Positions 9,616 to 17,772 of a stretch of 64,000 nt of DNA are shown here, one piece after another; position 1 is the first letter of the stretch; each line of letters opens with the position of its first letter. The stretch is taken from assembly GCF_001509555.1 (NCBI RefSeq), contig NZ_LMAS01000002.1:361981-425980 (forward strand), given 5' to 3'. A model generated the notes under the pieces. That model had not been told where the DNA came from and ran no database searches. It worked only from the letters and a program-made list of their open reading frames with translations. This DNA is from Bacillus sp. FJAT-29937 (GTDB lineage Bacteria > Bacillota > Bacilli > Bacillales > Cytobacillaceae). The translations under genes were made by a program, and so were the position numbers.

Positions 9616-10500
9616 TTGAAAGGAATTATTTTAGCAGGTGGTTCGGGAACTCGTTTATATCCGCTGACAAAAGCTATTTCTAAACAAATTTTACCTATAT
9701 ATGACAAGCCAATGATTTACTATCCATTATCAGTCTTAATGTTAGCTGGGATAAGGGAGATATTAATTATTTCAACTCAAAGAGATATCGATGTGTTTCA
9801 TGAGCTGCTAGAAGATGGAAGCCATCTAGGTATGACAATTGAATATGCTGTACAAGAAAAACCAAATGGTCTGGCTGAAGCATTTATAATTGGTGAAGAA
9901 TTTATTGGTGATTCACCTGTAGCTTTAGTTTTAGGAGATAACATCTTTTATGGGTCAGATTTTGGAAATAGAGTACAGGAAGCTGCCTCCTTAATAAAAG
10001 GAGGTATTATTTTTGGCTGTTTCGTAAAAGATCCAAGAGATTATGGTGTGATTGAGGTAGATGAATATGAGAATCCTGTTTCCATTGAAGAGAAGCCAGA
10101 TAATCCAAAGTCAACTTATGCTGTCCCAGGCTTATATTTCTTTGATAATAATGTTGTACAGATAGCTAAAAAGGTAAAACCATCTGCTCGAGGTGAACTT
10201 GAAATTACATCAATTATTGAGGAATACCTTACTAGAGGAGAGCTAAAAGTACAATTATTAGGAAGAGGATTAGCGTGGCTTGATACCGGAACAAATGAAT
10301 CCCTTTTGGAAGCTTCAAATTTTGTTGAAGCCATTCAAAAACGTCAGGGATTATATGTGGCATGTATTGAGGAAATTGCTTTTCGAAGGGGATATATATC
10401 AAGAATGCAATTGTTAGAGTTAGCACGTCCTTTTTTGAAAACAGACTATGGAAAATATCTATTGGAAGTAGTTGACGATAAGAGTAAAGCAGTTCAATAA
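9616..10500 (+). CDS. rmlA: Glucose-1-phosphate thymidylyltransferase
   Basis: This 294-residue enzyme makes dTDP-glucose from glucose-1-phosphate and dTTP, the first step of all dTDP-6-deoxyhexose pathways. It has the N-terminal nucleotide loop [11 protein letters not shown] (about 8-18), [24 protein letters not shown]-type segment SIEEKPDNP, and [12 protein letters not shown], all diagnostic of RmlA. Length matches the family (about 290). The start is TTG with AAAAAGGTG upstream. It is followed by rmlB after 35 bases. No rmlC or rmlD is present here, so in this locus the product most likely feeds the 3-aminosugar branch instead of rhamnose. Confidence 0.95.
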   Translation: MKGIILAGGSGTRLYPLTKAISKQILPIYDKPMIYYPLSVLMLAGIREILIISTQRDIDVFHELLEDGSHLGMTIEYAVQEKPNGLAEAFIIGEEFIGDSPVALVLGDNIFYGSDFGNRVQEAASLIKGGIIFGCFVKDPRDYGVIEVDEYENPVSIEEKPDNPKSTYAVPGLYFFDNNVVQIAKKVKPSARGELEITSIIEEYLTRGELKVQLLGRGLAWLDTGTNESLLEASNFVEAIQKRQGLYVACIEEIAFRRGYISRMQLLELARPFLKTDYGKYLLEVVDDKSKAVQ

Positions 10501-10535
10501 CTGTTTTTTTTTAGAATGGGAGGTGAGGAAATATC

Positions 10536-11525
10536 GTGAATATTCTTATCACAGGAGGAGCAGGATTTATTGGTTCGAATTTTATTAAATACATGCTGAA
10601 TCATTATGACTATACCATTATCAATATGGATTCCTTAACTTATGCTGGGAATTTGAAGAATTTACAAGAAATAGAAGATGATCATAACTATCGATTTGTA
10701 AAAGGGGATATATGTAATCGTGGTTTGTTAGATAAACTATTTATCAAATATGACATTGATGCTGTCATAAATTTTGCTGCAGAATCGCATGTGGATCGAA
10801 GTATAGAAGACCCTGAAGTTTTTTTGAAAACGAATGTTTTAGGAACCCAGGCATTATTGGATGCGGCAAAAAACCATTGGAAGGAAAGTAACTCTTGTAA
10901 GCAAAGTAGAACATTCAAATCAGGTGTCAAATTTATTCAAATTTCTACTGATGAGGTATATGGAACATTAGGCGAGGAAGGTTATTTTACTGAACAAACA
11001 AATTTAGCTCCAAACAGCCCATATTCGGCATCGAAAGCAGCTGCAGATATGATGGTAAGAGCTTATTATGAAACGTATCGTTTACCGATCAACATTACAA
11101 GATGTTCAAATAATTATGGACCCTATCAGTTTCCAGAAAAGCTAATTCCATTAATGGTTTATCATGCACTTCAAGATAAATCGCTTCCAGTTTACGGAGA
11201 TGGTAAACAAATACGAGATTGGCTTCATGTTCATGATCATTGTAGAGCGATTGATATGATATTCCATAAAGGCAAAATAGGTGAAATATACAATATAGGT
11301 GGAAATAATGAAAAAGAAAATATTGAGGTTGTAAAACTTATTCTCCGTTACTTAGGAAAAAGTGATGCTTTAATAAAATTTGTAAAGGATCGTCAAGGAC
11401 ATGACAGAAGATATGCCATCGATCATTCCAAAATAACAAATGAATTAGGGTGGACACCTTCTTATACGTTTGATGATGGTATTAAGCATACGATCAATTG
11501 GTATATAGAAAATAAATTATGGTAA
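10536..11525 (+). CDS. rmlB: dTDP-glucose 4,6-dehydratase
   Basis: This 329-residue extended short-chain dehydrogenase has the NAD loop GGAGFIGSNF (about 7-16), NFAAESHVDRSI, the substrate motif STDEVYGTL, the catalytic YSASKAA (Y about 163, K about 167), TRCSNNYGPYQFPEKL, and RDWLHVHDH. These identify dTDP-glucose 4,6-dehydratase, which yields dTDP-4-keto-6-deoxyglucose. That is the substrate of the FdtA/QdtA-type ketoisomerase at 6790-7191. The GTG start is supported by GGGAGGTGAGG just upstream. It forms a pair with rmlA. Confidence 0.95.
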   Translation: MNILITGGAGFIGSNFIKYMLNHYDYTIINMDSLTYAGNLKNLQEIEDDHNYRFVKGDICNRGLLDKLFIKYDIDAVINFAAESHVDRSIEDPEVFLKTNVLGTQALLDAAKNHWKESNSCKQSRTFKSGVKFIQISTDEVYGTLGEEGYFTEQTNLAPNSPYSASKAAADMMVRAYYETYRLPINITRCSNNYGPYQFPEKLIPLMVYHALQDKSLPVYGDGKQIRDWLHVHDHCRAIDMIFHKGKIGEIYNIGGNNEKENIEVVKLILRYLGKSDALIKFVKDRQGHDRRYAIDHSKITNELGWTPSYTFDDGIKHTINWYIENKLW

Positions 11526-11578
11526 GAAGAGATATTTTAGTTAGCTAACAATTTAGGAAAATACAAGGAGTTGTTAGA

Positions 11579-12331
11579 ATGAAAATGATTGGTGTTATTC
11601 CAGCTAGATATAATTCTTCAAGATTCCCAGGTAAACCTTTAGCTGATATTTGTGGAAAGCCAATGATTTGGTGGGTTCATAATCAATTGAAAATGGTCCA
11701 AGAATTAGATGAAGTTTTCGTAGCAACAGATGATGTGCGAATTGAAAATGTCTGTAAGGATCTTGGAATTAAAACAATAATGACCTCAACTAACCATAAA
11801 ACTCATTTAGATAGACTTTTTGAAGTTTCCACAAAAGTCGAGGCAGATTTTTATATTAATGTAAATGGTGATGAGCCATTAATTGAAAGTGATGCAATCA
11901 AGAAAATAATTCCAAAAGATATTGATCCCAATTCATTATTTGTTGCAAATCTTATGACAGAATTAAAAAATCCCTTAGAGGCGGTAGATTTTTCTAAGAT
12001 AAAGATTGCTACAGATGTGAATGAATATGCGTTGTACATGGCGCGAAGTCCAATTCCATACCCAAAAGGAACATACAATTTTGTATATAAGAAATTTGTT
12101 GGAGTTCAATGTTTTACAAAAAGTGCTTTAGAATTCTGCTATACAGCTAAAAGAGGGCCTTTAGAGACAGCTGAGGATATTGATGAGTTTAGGTTTTTGG
12201 AAAATGGCCAAAAAATAAAATTTATTGATGCCATTGTTGAAACGTTATCAGTAGATACTCCAAAAGATTTGGAAGCAGTAAAATTGAAAATAAAAAATCA
12301 AGTAGGCAATCAGGAATTTATTTATGAGTAA
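11579..12331 (+). CDS. CMP-Kdo synthetase-like cytidylyltransferase
   Basis: This 250-residue protein matches KdsB (3-deoxy-manno-octulosonate cytidylyltransferase) in motif order: IPARYNSSRFPGKPL (about 6-20), a KPMIWWVH helix, VFVATDD, NVNGDEPLI (about 94-102), RSPIPYPKG, FVGVQCF, and GPLETAEDIDEFR near the C-terminus. KdsB activates a 2-keto-3-deoxy sugar acid as its CMP derivative. True Kdo is unusual in Gram-positives, so the substrate may be a different ulosonic acid. An AAGGAG site lies before the ATG. It overlaps the aldolase-fusion gene by 8 bases, which indicates translational coupling and a shared pathway. Family call is strong; substrate is inferred. Confidence 0.85.
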   Translation: MKMIGVIPARYNSSRFPGKPLADICGKPMIWWVHNQLKMVQELDEVFVATDDVRIENVCKDLGIKTIMTSTNHKTHLDRLFEVSTKVEADFYINVNGDEPLIESDAIKKIIPKDIDPNSLFVANLMTELKNPLEAVDFSKIKIATDVNEYALYMARSPIPYPKGTYNFVYKKFVGVQCFTKSALEFCYTAKRGPLETAEDIDEFRFLENGQKIKFIDAIVETLSVDTPKDLEAVKLKIKNQVGNQEFIYE

Positions 12332-13952
12332 AATAATGATTCTCGACTGCACACTTCGTGACGGCGGTTATATAAACGATTGGAAATTTGGGGAACGAAC
12401 AATAAAAAAAGTGATATTAAATTTATCTAAATCTAGAATTGATATTATTGAATGCGGATTTTTGGAAGAAAAGGATTTTGATAAGAATAAGACTATATTT
12501 AATAGCGTTGAAAGAATAAGAGAATATATTGATCCTAAAAATGAAAATGTCATGTATGTAGGAATGATCGCACAACCTTATATTTCTATTGATAAGATTT
12601 CTGAATGTGATGGTAAATCAATAGACGGTATACGGGTAACTTTTCATGAAAATGAAATAGAAGAAGCATTGATTTATGGGAAGCTCTTAAAGGAAAAGGG
12701 GTATAAGGTATTTATACAGCCGGTCGGCACAACCAGTTATTCCGATTCTAATTTGTTAAAGCTCACACAAAAAGTGAATAATTTGAAGCCTTATGCTTTT
12801 TACTTGGTAGATACCTTGGGGATTATGTATAAAAATGACCTTCTTAGAATGTTTCATCTTCTAGACAATAATTTGGATGAATCAATAGTTATTGGATTTC
12901 ATTCACATAATAATCTTCAATTGTCTTTTTCGAATGCACAGGAACTATTGATGCTGCATACAAAAAGAAAGATGATAATCGATTCCTCCGTTTTTGGTAT
13001 GGGAAGAGGAGCAGGAAACCTATGTACAGAATTGATTACACATTACATTAATAAAAATATAGAACATAAATATGACATCATCCCTTTATTAGAGATCGTT
13101 GATGAGCATTTAAGTAATAATTTTAATGAGACGAAATGGGGTTATTCTATTCCATATTACCTTGCAGCCATCAATCAATGCCATCCAAATTACGCCTCAA
13201 ATTTATTGAATAAACAGACCATTTCGGTAAAGGCAATAAATGCAATTTTGAAGCAAATACCAATAGAAAAAAGGGATATTTATGATCAATACTTTATAGA
13301 AGAATTATATATAAAATATCAAAGCCACTATGTAAATGATTCCGAGAATCTTAATATTCTAAGTGATATGGTGTTTGATAGGAAGATTCTCGTCATAGCA
13401 CCTGGAAAATCCATTGACCTGCAAAAGAATAAAATCAATGATTTTATTAAAATAAATAACCCTTTTGTTTTATGTGTTAATTTTATTCCACAATTATTTA
13501 GGGTAGATGCTGTGTTTATTAGTAACTTAAAGCGATTTCGCAGCCTATCAAACGTTAATACTTTGACACCAGAAAACACTTCTGTAATTACGACCTCCAA
13601 TATAGCTAAGTCAAATGAGTATTCACCAATCGTCATTAATTATTCAGATTTACTTATTGAAAATTCCATTATTACTGATAATGCTGGCTTAATGCTGATC
13701 AACCTATTAAATCGTTTATCAATTAAATGTGTATATTTAGCAGGTTTTGATGGATTTAGCCTAGATAAGAGTGCCAACTATTATTCATCTGAAATAATCA
13801 ATAATGCGGAAATTCAAGAACTTGTGAAGAAAAATGAGGCTATCAGTGAATATTTAACCACAATAAGTCGGGAAATGGATATCCATTTTATTACATCAAC
13901 TGTATACAGCGATGTTATTGAACTGCAAAATAGAAATATGGTGGAATTATGA
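12324..13952 (+). CDS. DRE-TIM aldolase fused to DUF115/GT42-like domain
   Basis: This 542-residue protein has two domains. Residues 1 to about 310 are a DRE-TIM metallolyase barrel of the HMG-CoA lyase / 4-hydroxy-2-oxovalerate aldolase type: LDCTLRDGGYIND at the N-terminus, the metal pair in GFHSHNNLQLS (about 191-201), and FGMGRGAGNLCTEL (about 224-237). Residues from about 350 form a second domain starting KILVIAPGKSI and containing DNAGLMLINLLNRL then VYLAGFDGFS, which resembles the DUF115/GT42 fold and the protein at 4767-5597. It overlaps kdsB-like and HAD genes at both ends. A plausible role is pyruvate-dependent ulosonic acid formation plus transfer. That combined role is inference. 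Confidence 0.7.
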   Translation: MSKIMILDCTLRDGGYINDWKFGERTIKKVILNLSKSRIDIIECGFLEEKDFDKNKTIFNSVERIREYIDPKNENVMYVGMIAQPYISIDKISECDGKSIDGIRVTFHENEIEEALIYGKLLKEKGYKVFIQPVGTTSYSDSNLLKLTQKVNNLKPYAFYLVDTLGIMYKNDLLRMFHLLDNNLDESIVIGFHSHNNLQLSFSNAQELLMLHTKRKMIIDSSVFGMGRGAGNLCTELITHYINKNIEHKYDIIPLLEIVDEHLSNNFNETKWGYSIPYYLAAINQCHPNYASNLLNKQTISVKAINAILKQIPIEKRDIYDQYFIEELYIKYQSHYVNDSENLNILSDMVFDRKILVIAPGKSIDLQKNKINDFIKINNPFVLCVNFIPQLFRVDAVFISNLKRFRSLSNVNTLTPENTSVITTSNIAKSNEYSPIVINYSDLLIENSIITDNAGLMLINLLNRLSIKCVYLAGFDGFSLDKSANYYSSEIINNAEIQELVKKNEAISEYLTTISREMDIHFITSTVYSDVIELQNRNMVEL

Positions 13953-14602
13953 AATATTCTACGATAATTTTTGATTTGGATGGTACGTTACTTGATACTT
14001 CTCAGGGAATTATGGAGTGTGCAAATTATACAGCAAATAAAATGGGAATTCACAAGTTAACAGTTGATCAGCAAAAAAGTTTTATAGGTCCCCCACTAAT
14101 GGATTCTTTTATTAACGTATGTGGTTTTTCTGAAAACGAAGCAAAGAAAGCAGTTAATTTATATCGGGAGAGATATAAAGAAAAAGGAATCTTCGAAGCA
14201 AATCATTATGATCAAATAAAAGAACTGCTTATATTAATTAATGAAAAAAAATGTAAAGCAGCTGTTGCTACTCTTAAAAGGGATGATTTTGCCAAGAAAA
14301 TAATAAATCATTTTGGATTATCACCATATTTTCATACCATTCATGGCACTGATGATGAAGATGCACATAATAAGTCTGACATTATATTGATGTGTTTAAA
14401 AGAGATTGAACAAGTTGATTTGTCTGAAGTAGTTATGATTGGTGATAGTATTTATGATGCTATTGGCGCTGAGCAATTAAATATTGATTTTATTGCTGTA
14501 ACATATGGGTATGGATTTAAAAATAAAGAAGATGCTAGTCGAATTAAGAATGTTTTTATTGCAGAAAAGGTCAATGATATCATTAAATATTTATATTTTT
14601 AA
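13949..14602 (+). CDS. HAD-superfamily phosphatase (phosphoglycolate phosphatase-like)
   Basis: This 217-residue protein is a HAD hydrolase of subfamily IA. Motif I is FDLDGTLLDTS (residues 8-18) with the nucleophile Asp9, a helical C1 cap follows, motif III lysine lies in TLKRDDFAKK, and motif IV is MIGDSIYDAIGA. Such proteins are often annotated as Gph or PpaX, but here the ATGA overlap with the aldolase fusion points to a role in the sugar-acid pathway, for example dephosphorylating an intermediate as KdsC does for Kdo-8-phosphate. It is not homologous in motif order to KdsC, which lacks a cap. A hairpin follows the stop. Confidence 0.8.
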   Translation: MKYSTIIFDLDGTLLDTSQGIMECANYTANKMGIHKLTVDQQKSFIGPPLMDSFINVCGFSENEAKKAVNLYRERYKEKGIFEANHYDQIKELLILINEKKCKAAVATLKRDDFAKKIINHFGLSPYFHTIHGTDDEDAHNKSDIILMCLKEIEQVDLSEVVMIGDSIYDAIGAEQLNIDFIAVTYGYGFKNKEDASRIKNVFIAEKVNDIIKYLYF

Positions 14603-14618
14603 GTGCATATTAATGATA

Positions 14619-14652
14619 AAGCCTTGCAGGGGTATTTTCTGTAAGGCTTTTT
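14619..14652 (+). terminator. Hairpin with T-run after HAD phosphatase gene
   Basis: The arms AAGCCTTGCAG (14619-14629) and CTGTAAGGCTT (14639-14649) pair with one G-U, followed by a short T-run. It sits inside the glycan operon, 17 bases after the HAD gene and before the PIG-L gene, so it may terminate only part of the transcripts. Confidence 0.7.
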
Positions 14653-14671
14653 GCATTATAAGGAGGTTGTT

Positions 14672-15616
14672 TTGATAAATACAGGTCGATCTATTAGTAG
14701 ATTTATATATAAATTAATACGATTTATCGATGATCGATTTATTTGTAAGTTCATTCTTAAATTAAGAAAATACATTCCTGCATTTGAGAGGTTTATTAAG
14801 TATGTAGAATATAGCAGGGGCTTATATAGATATCCGAATAAAATGATAGGACGCAATGTCATAATTAATCCAGTAAATCAAAAGACAGACGTTCTTGTCT
14901 TTGCTGCTCACCCTGATGATGACGTATTAGGTTTAGGTACTACTTTATATCGTCATGGTTTGAATGGTGACAAAATTAATGTCGTTTTTGTTACGAATGG
15001 AACTGCAGGAGCCGGAGAAAGTTGGTACAGGAAAACTAATATATCGAATAAAAGGGCTAACTTAAGATATAAAGAAGCTATACAAGCTTTATCGCAAATT
15101 AATATAGCTGAAGAAAATATATATTGTTTAGGATTTCCGGATGGAGGTAGCCAGAGGTATTTAGAAACAATTTCAACTGATATTTCGATGTTGCTTCAAA
15201 ATTTGAATCCACAGCTAGTATATGTTCATTGTATTGAAGGAGGACATATTGATCATGATATAACGAGTTTTGTTGTTAAGTCGATCTGCAACAAAATAGG
15301 CTATACAAATGTGTTTGAGTATGCAGAATATAATCATACACAGCCTATTGGAACCAGGGATATAAAATTTTTGCCGAGTTCATCCAATAGTTCTGAGGAA
15401 ATAATCATTAATATTACAGAAGAAGAGCGGAATCTAAAAAGAAAGATGTTAGCCTTTCATCATTCACAAGGTGTTGAAAAGTACTATATACAAGGAGAAG
15501 CTATACGCAAAGCGAATATTACCAGGTCTGAATTAGAACTATATGAACACTGTCAAATCTCTAAAAGAGGCTTATCATCAATTATTAAAAGATTTTATAA
15601 TTCCATGTCTATTTAA
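14672..15616 (+). CDS. PIG-L family sugar N-deacetylase
   Basis: The TTG at 14672 is preferred because AAGGAGG lies 6 bases before it; the longer frame from 14651 starts inside the preceding hairpin. The 314-residue protein has the zinc-site motif AAHPDDDVLGLG (about 78-89) and the second zinc histidine motif GGHIDHD (about 189-195), which define the PIG-L/LmbE family. These enzymes remove N-acetyl groups from GlcNAc-containing substrates. The first about 60 residues are basic and hydrophobic and may attach to the membrane. The gene is bracketed by hairpin terminators on both sides. Its substrate in this glycan is unknown. Confidence 0.85.
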   Translation: MINTGRSISRFIYKLIRFIDDRFICKFILKLRKYIPAFERFIKYVEYSRGLYRYPNKMIGRNVIINPVNQKTDVLVFAAHPDDDVLGLGTTLYRHGLNGDKINVVFVTNGTAGAGESWYRKTNISNKRANLRYKEAIQALSQINIAEENIYCLGFPDGGSQRYLETISTDISMLLQNLNPQLVYVHCIEGGHIDHDITSFVVKSICNKIGYTNVFEYAEYNHTQPIGTRDIKFLPSSSNSSEEIIINITEEERNLKRKMLAFHHSQGVEKYYIQGEAIRKANITRSELELYEHCQISKRGLSSIIKRFYNSMSI

Positions 15617-15642
15617 ATATTCATGACAAGATATGACAAAAT

Positions 15643-15675
15643 GCTTCTAGGGAATATCTCTAGGGGCTTTTTTTT
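15643..15675 (+). terminator. Hairpin with T-run between PIG-L gene and gmhA
   Basis: GCTTCTAG (15643-15650) pairs with CTAGGGGC (15660-15667) through two G-U pairs and is followed by eight T. It is weaker than the other terminators in the window and lies 27 bases before gmhA. Confidence 0.6.
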
Positions 15676-15701
15676 ATATGGGATTCACTAGGAGGTTGAT
15701 T

Positions 15702-16265
15702 ATGACGATTTCTGTATTATTGGGAGTATTAGAGCATCAAGAAGTAATAGAAAAAGTTAAAAATCAGTTATTGGATGAAGTGGAATTGATTGGATACAAA
15801 TGTAAAAATGCGATAGAGCTTGGATGTACGATTTTTTTTATGGGAAATGGAGGCAGTGCTGCTGATAGTCAGCATTTAGCCGCTGAGCTTGTTGGCAGAT
15901 TCTATAAAGAAAGAAAAGGATTACCCGCTATTGCATTAACCACTGATACATCTATCCTTACAGCTGTCGGAAATGATTATGGGTATGAAGAGGTATTTAG
16001 TAGACAGATTGAAGCACTAACAAAACCAAATGATATTGTATTTGGCCTTTCCACATCAGGAAATAGTTCAAATATTATCAAAGCCATAGATAAGGCGAAA
16101 AAATCTGGTGCTATTACAATTGGGTTAACTGGTAATGATGGTGGCCAGTTAAAAGAAATTTGTGACCATTGTCTTATTATTCCCTCAAATAATACAGCTA
16201 GAATTCAGGAAGCTCATATATTAATAGGACATATAATTTGCGAAATTATTGATGAGGGTTTTTAA
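15702..16265 (+). CDS. gmhA: Sedoheptulose-7-phosphate isomerase
   Basis: This 187-residue SIS-domain protein converts sedoheptulose-7-phosphate to D-glycero-D-manno-heptose-7-phosphate, the first step of ADP-heptose synthesis. It has FMGNGGSAADSQHLAAELVG (about 46-65), STSGNSSNI, and the C-terminal TARIQEAHILIGH with the catalytic glutamate and histidine, all characteristic of GmhA. Length equals that of known GmhA (about 190). The ATG at 15702 is chosen over 15678 because AGGAGG precedes it. It is followed after one base by hldE. This is a Gram-negative LPS-type enzyme in a Gram-positive surface locus. Confidence 0.93.
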   Translation: MTISVLLGVLEHQEVIEKVKNQLLDEVELIGYKCKNAIELGCTIFFMGNGGSAADSQHLAAELVGRFYKERKGLPAIALTTDTSILTAVGNDYGYEEVFSRQIEALTKPNDIVFGLSTSGNSSNIIKAIDKAKKSGAITIGLTGNDGGQLKEICDHCLIIPSNNTARIQEAHILIGHIICEIIDEGF

Positions 16266-16266
16266 C

Positions 16267-17733
16267 ATGATAAAGAATGGCCAATATCTTATTCAATTAT
16301 TTAAAACCAATGTACAAAATTGTCATGTACTTGTTATTGGAGATGTCATGTTAGATAAATATTATTTTGGCGAGATGAAGAGGATATCCCCAGAGGCCCC
16401 TGTCCCTATTGTAAATAAAAAAGATGAAATGACAACACTAGGTGGAGCAGCGAACGTAGCAAATAACTTAGTACAACTTGGGTGTAAAGTGTCTCTTGTT
16501 GGAGCAGTTGGTAACGATCAAGGTGGAAATGAGTTTTTTGATCTATTAAAGCTTCAGGGGATTGACAGTTCAGGAATCATTATTGATGATCGATGCACAA
16601 CGATAAAGACAAGGGTAATGAGCGGGAACCAACAAGTTCTTAGAATTGACCATGAAGTAAAAATGAATATTTCTGATTTAGCCATTAAGCACCTTGAAAG
16701 CTGGCTTGTACAAAAACTAAAAAAAGATCATATTACCTCCATCATTATTTCTGATTATGAAAAAGGTTTTTGCCGAAAAGAAATTTGTCAAAAGGTAATC
16801 ACTTTGGCCAATCAATTGGAAATCCCAATTATCATTGATCCTAAAGGGAATAAATGGGATAAATATCAAAATGCAACGGTAGTTACCCCTAATATGACAG
16901 AACTAAGTAATATTTTAGGAGCTGAAATACCGAACACAAATGAAGTTATGTATAGATATGGACCTTTACTAAGGAAAAAATATGCTTTAGATTATCTGCT
17001 AGTAACAAGGTCTGGAAAGGGAATGAGTTTAATTGGGGAGGATGAAATAACTCATATCTTTACGCTAGCTAAAGAGGTTTTTGATGTATCTGGCGCTGGA
17101 GATACTGTTGTCTCTACATTAGCAGCCTTTTTAGGAATTGGAGCCCGAATGGACGATGCTGTAAATATTTCTAATCTAGCTGCGGGAATTGTAGTTGGAA
17201 AAGTAGGAACATATGCTGTACAAGATGATGAATTACTTATGCAGCTCGAATTCTTAAGTGAAAACAAAAATAAACTATCAAGCAAGGTATTTTTTAATGA
17301 AGAATATAAGCAGGTAATTAGTAATTGGAGAAGGGAAGGTAAAAAGATTATTTTCACTAATGGTTGTTTTGACATTCTCCATATTGGCCATGCCACCTAT
17401 CTGAAAAAAGCTAAACAATTAGGAGACAAACTAGTTATAGGTCTGAATAGTGATCATTCGGTGAAAAGATTAAAAGGGCCATCTAGGCCAATAGTTAATG
17501 AGAACGATCGGGCAAAAATGTTAACATTCTTTGAATTTGTGGATGCAGTCATCATCTTTAATGAAGATACACCGCTTAATCTCATTTCTGAAATAAGACC
17601 AGATATTCTAGTGAAAGGAGGAGATTATAAAGCGAAGGAAGTGGTGGGCAGAGAATTTGCTAGTAAAACGGAAATAATTTCTTTTGTGGACGGATATTCT
17701 ACATCCGATATAATCGATAAAATTTCGAATTAG
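16267..17733 (+). CDS. hldE: Bifunctional heptose-7-P kinase / heptose-1-P adenylyltransferase
   Basis: This 488-residue protein carries both HldE domains. The N-terminal ribokinase-like domain (about 1-320) has VIGDVMLDKYYFG, LGGAANVANN and the C-terminal DVSGAGDTVV anion hole with the catalytic Asp. The C-terminal nucleotidyltransferase domain (about 345-488) has FTNGCFDILHIGHATYL with the HIGH motif, and GLNSDHSVKRLKG. It phosphorylates heptose-7-phosphate at C1 and then forms ADP-heptose, with GmhB acting in between. The ATG at 16267 follows GATGAGGG and lies one base after the gmhA stop. Epimerase HldD is not seen, so the product here would be ADP-D-glycero-beta-D-manno-heptose. Confidence 0.94.
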   Translation: MIKNGQYLIQLFKTNVQNCHVLVIGDVMLDKYYFGEMKRISPEAPVPIVNKKDEMTTLGGAANVANNLVQLGCKVSLVGAVGNDQGGNEFFDLLKLQGIDSSGIIIDDRCTTIKTRVMSGNQQVLRIDHEVKMNISDLAIKHLESWLVQKLKKDHITSIIISDYEKGFCRKEICQKVITLANQLEIPIIIDPKGNKWDKYQNATVVTPNMTELSNILGAEIPNTNEVMYRYGPLLRKKYALDYLLVTRSGKGMSLIGEDEITHIFTLAKEVFDVSGAGDTVVSTLAAFLGIGARMDDAVNISNLAAGIVVGKVGTYAVQDDELLMQLEFLSENKNKLSSKVFFNEEYKQVISNWRREGKKIIFTNGCFDILHIGHATYLKKAKQLGDKLVIGLNSDHSVKRLKGPSRPIVNENDRAKMLTFFEFVDAVIIFNEDTPLNLISEIRPDILVKGGDYKAKEVVGREFASKTEIISFVDGYSTSDIIDKISN

Positions 17734-17772
17734 GATGTTTTAATAAAAGTCCTTAGGGAGATGTTAATATTT

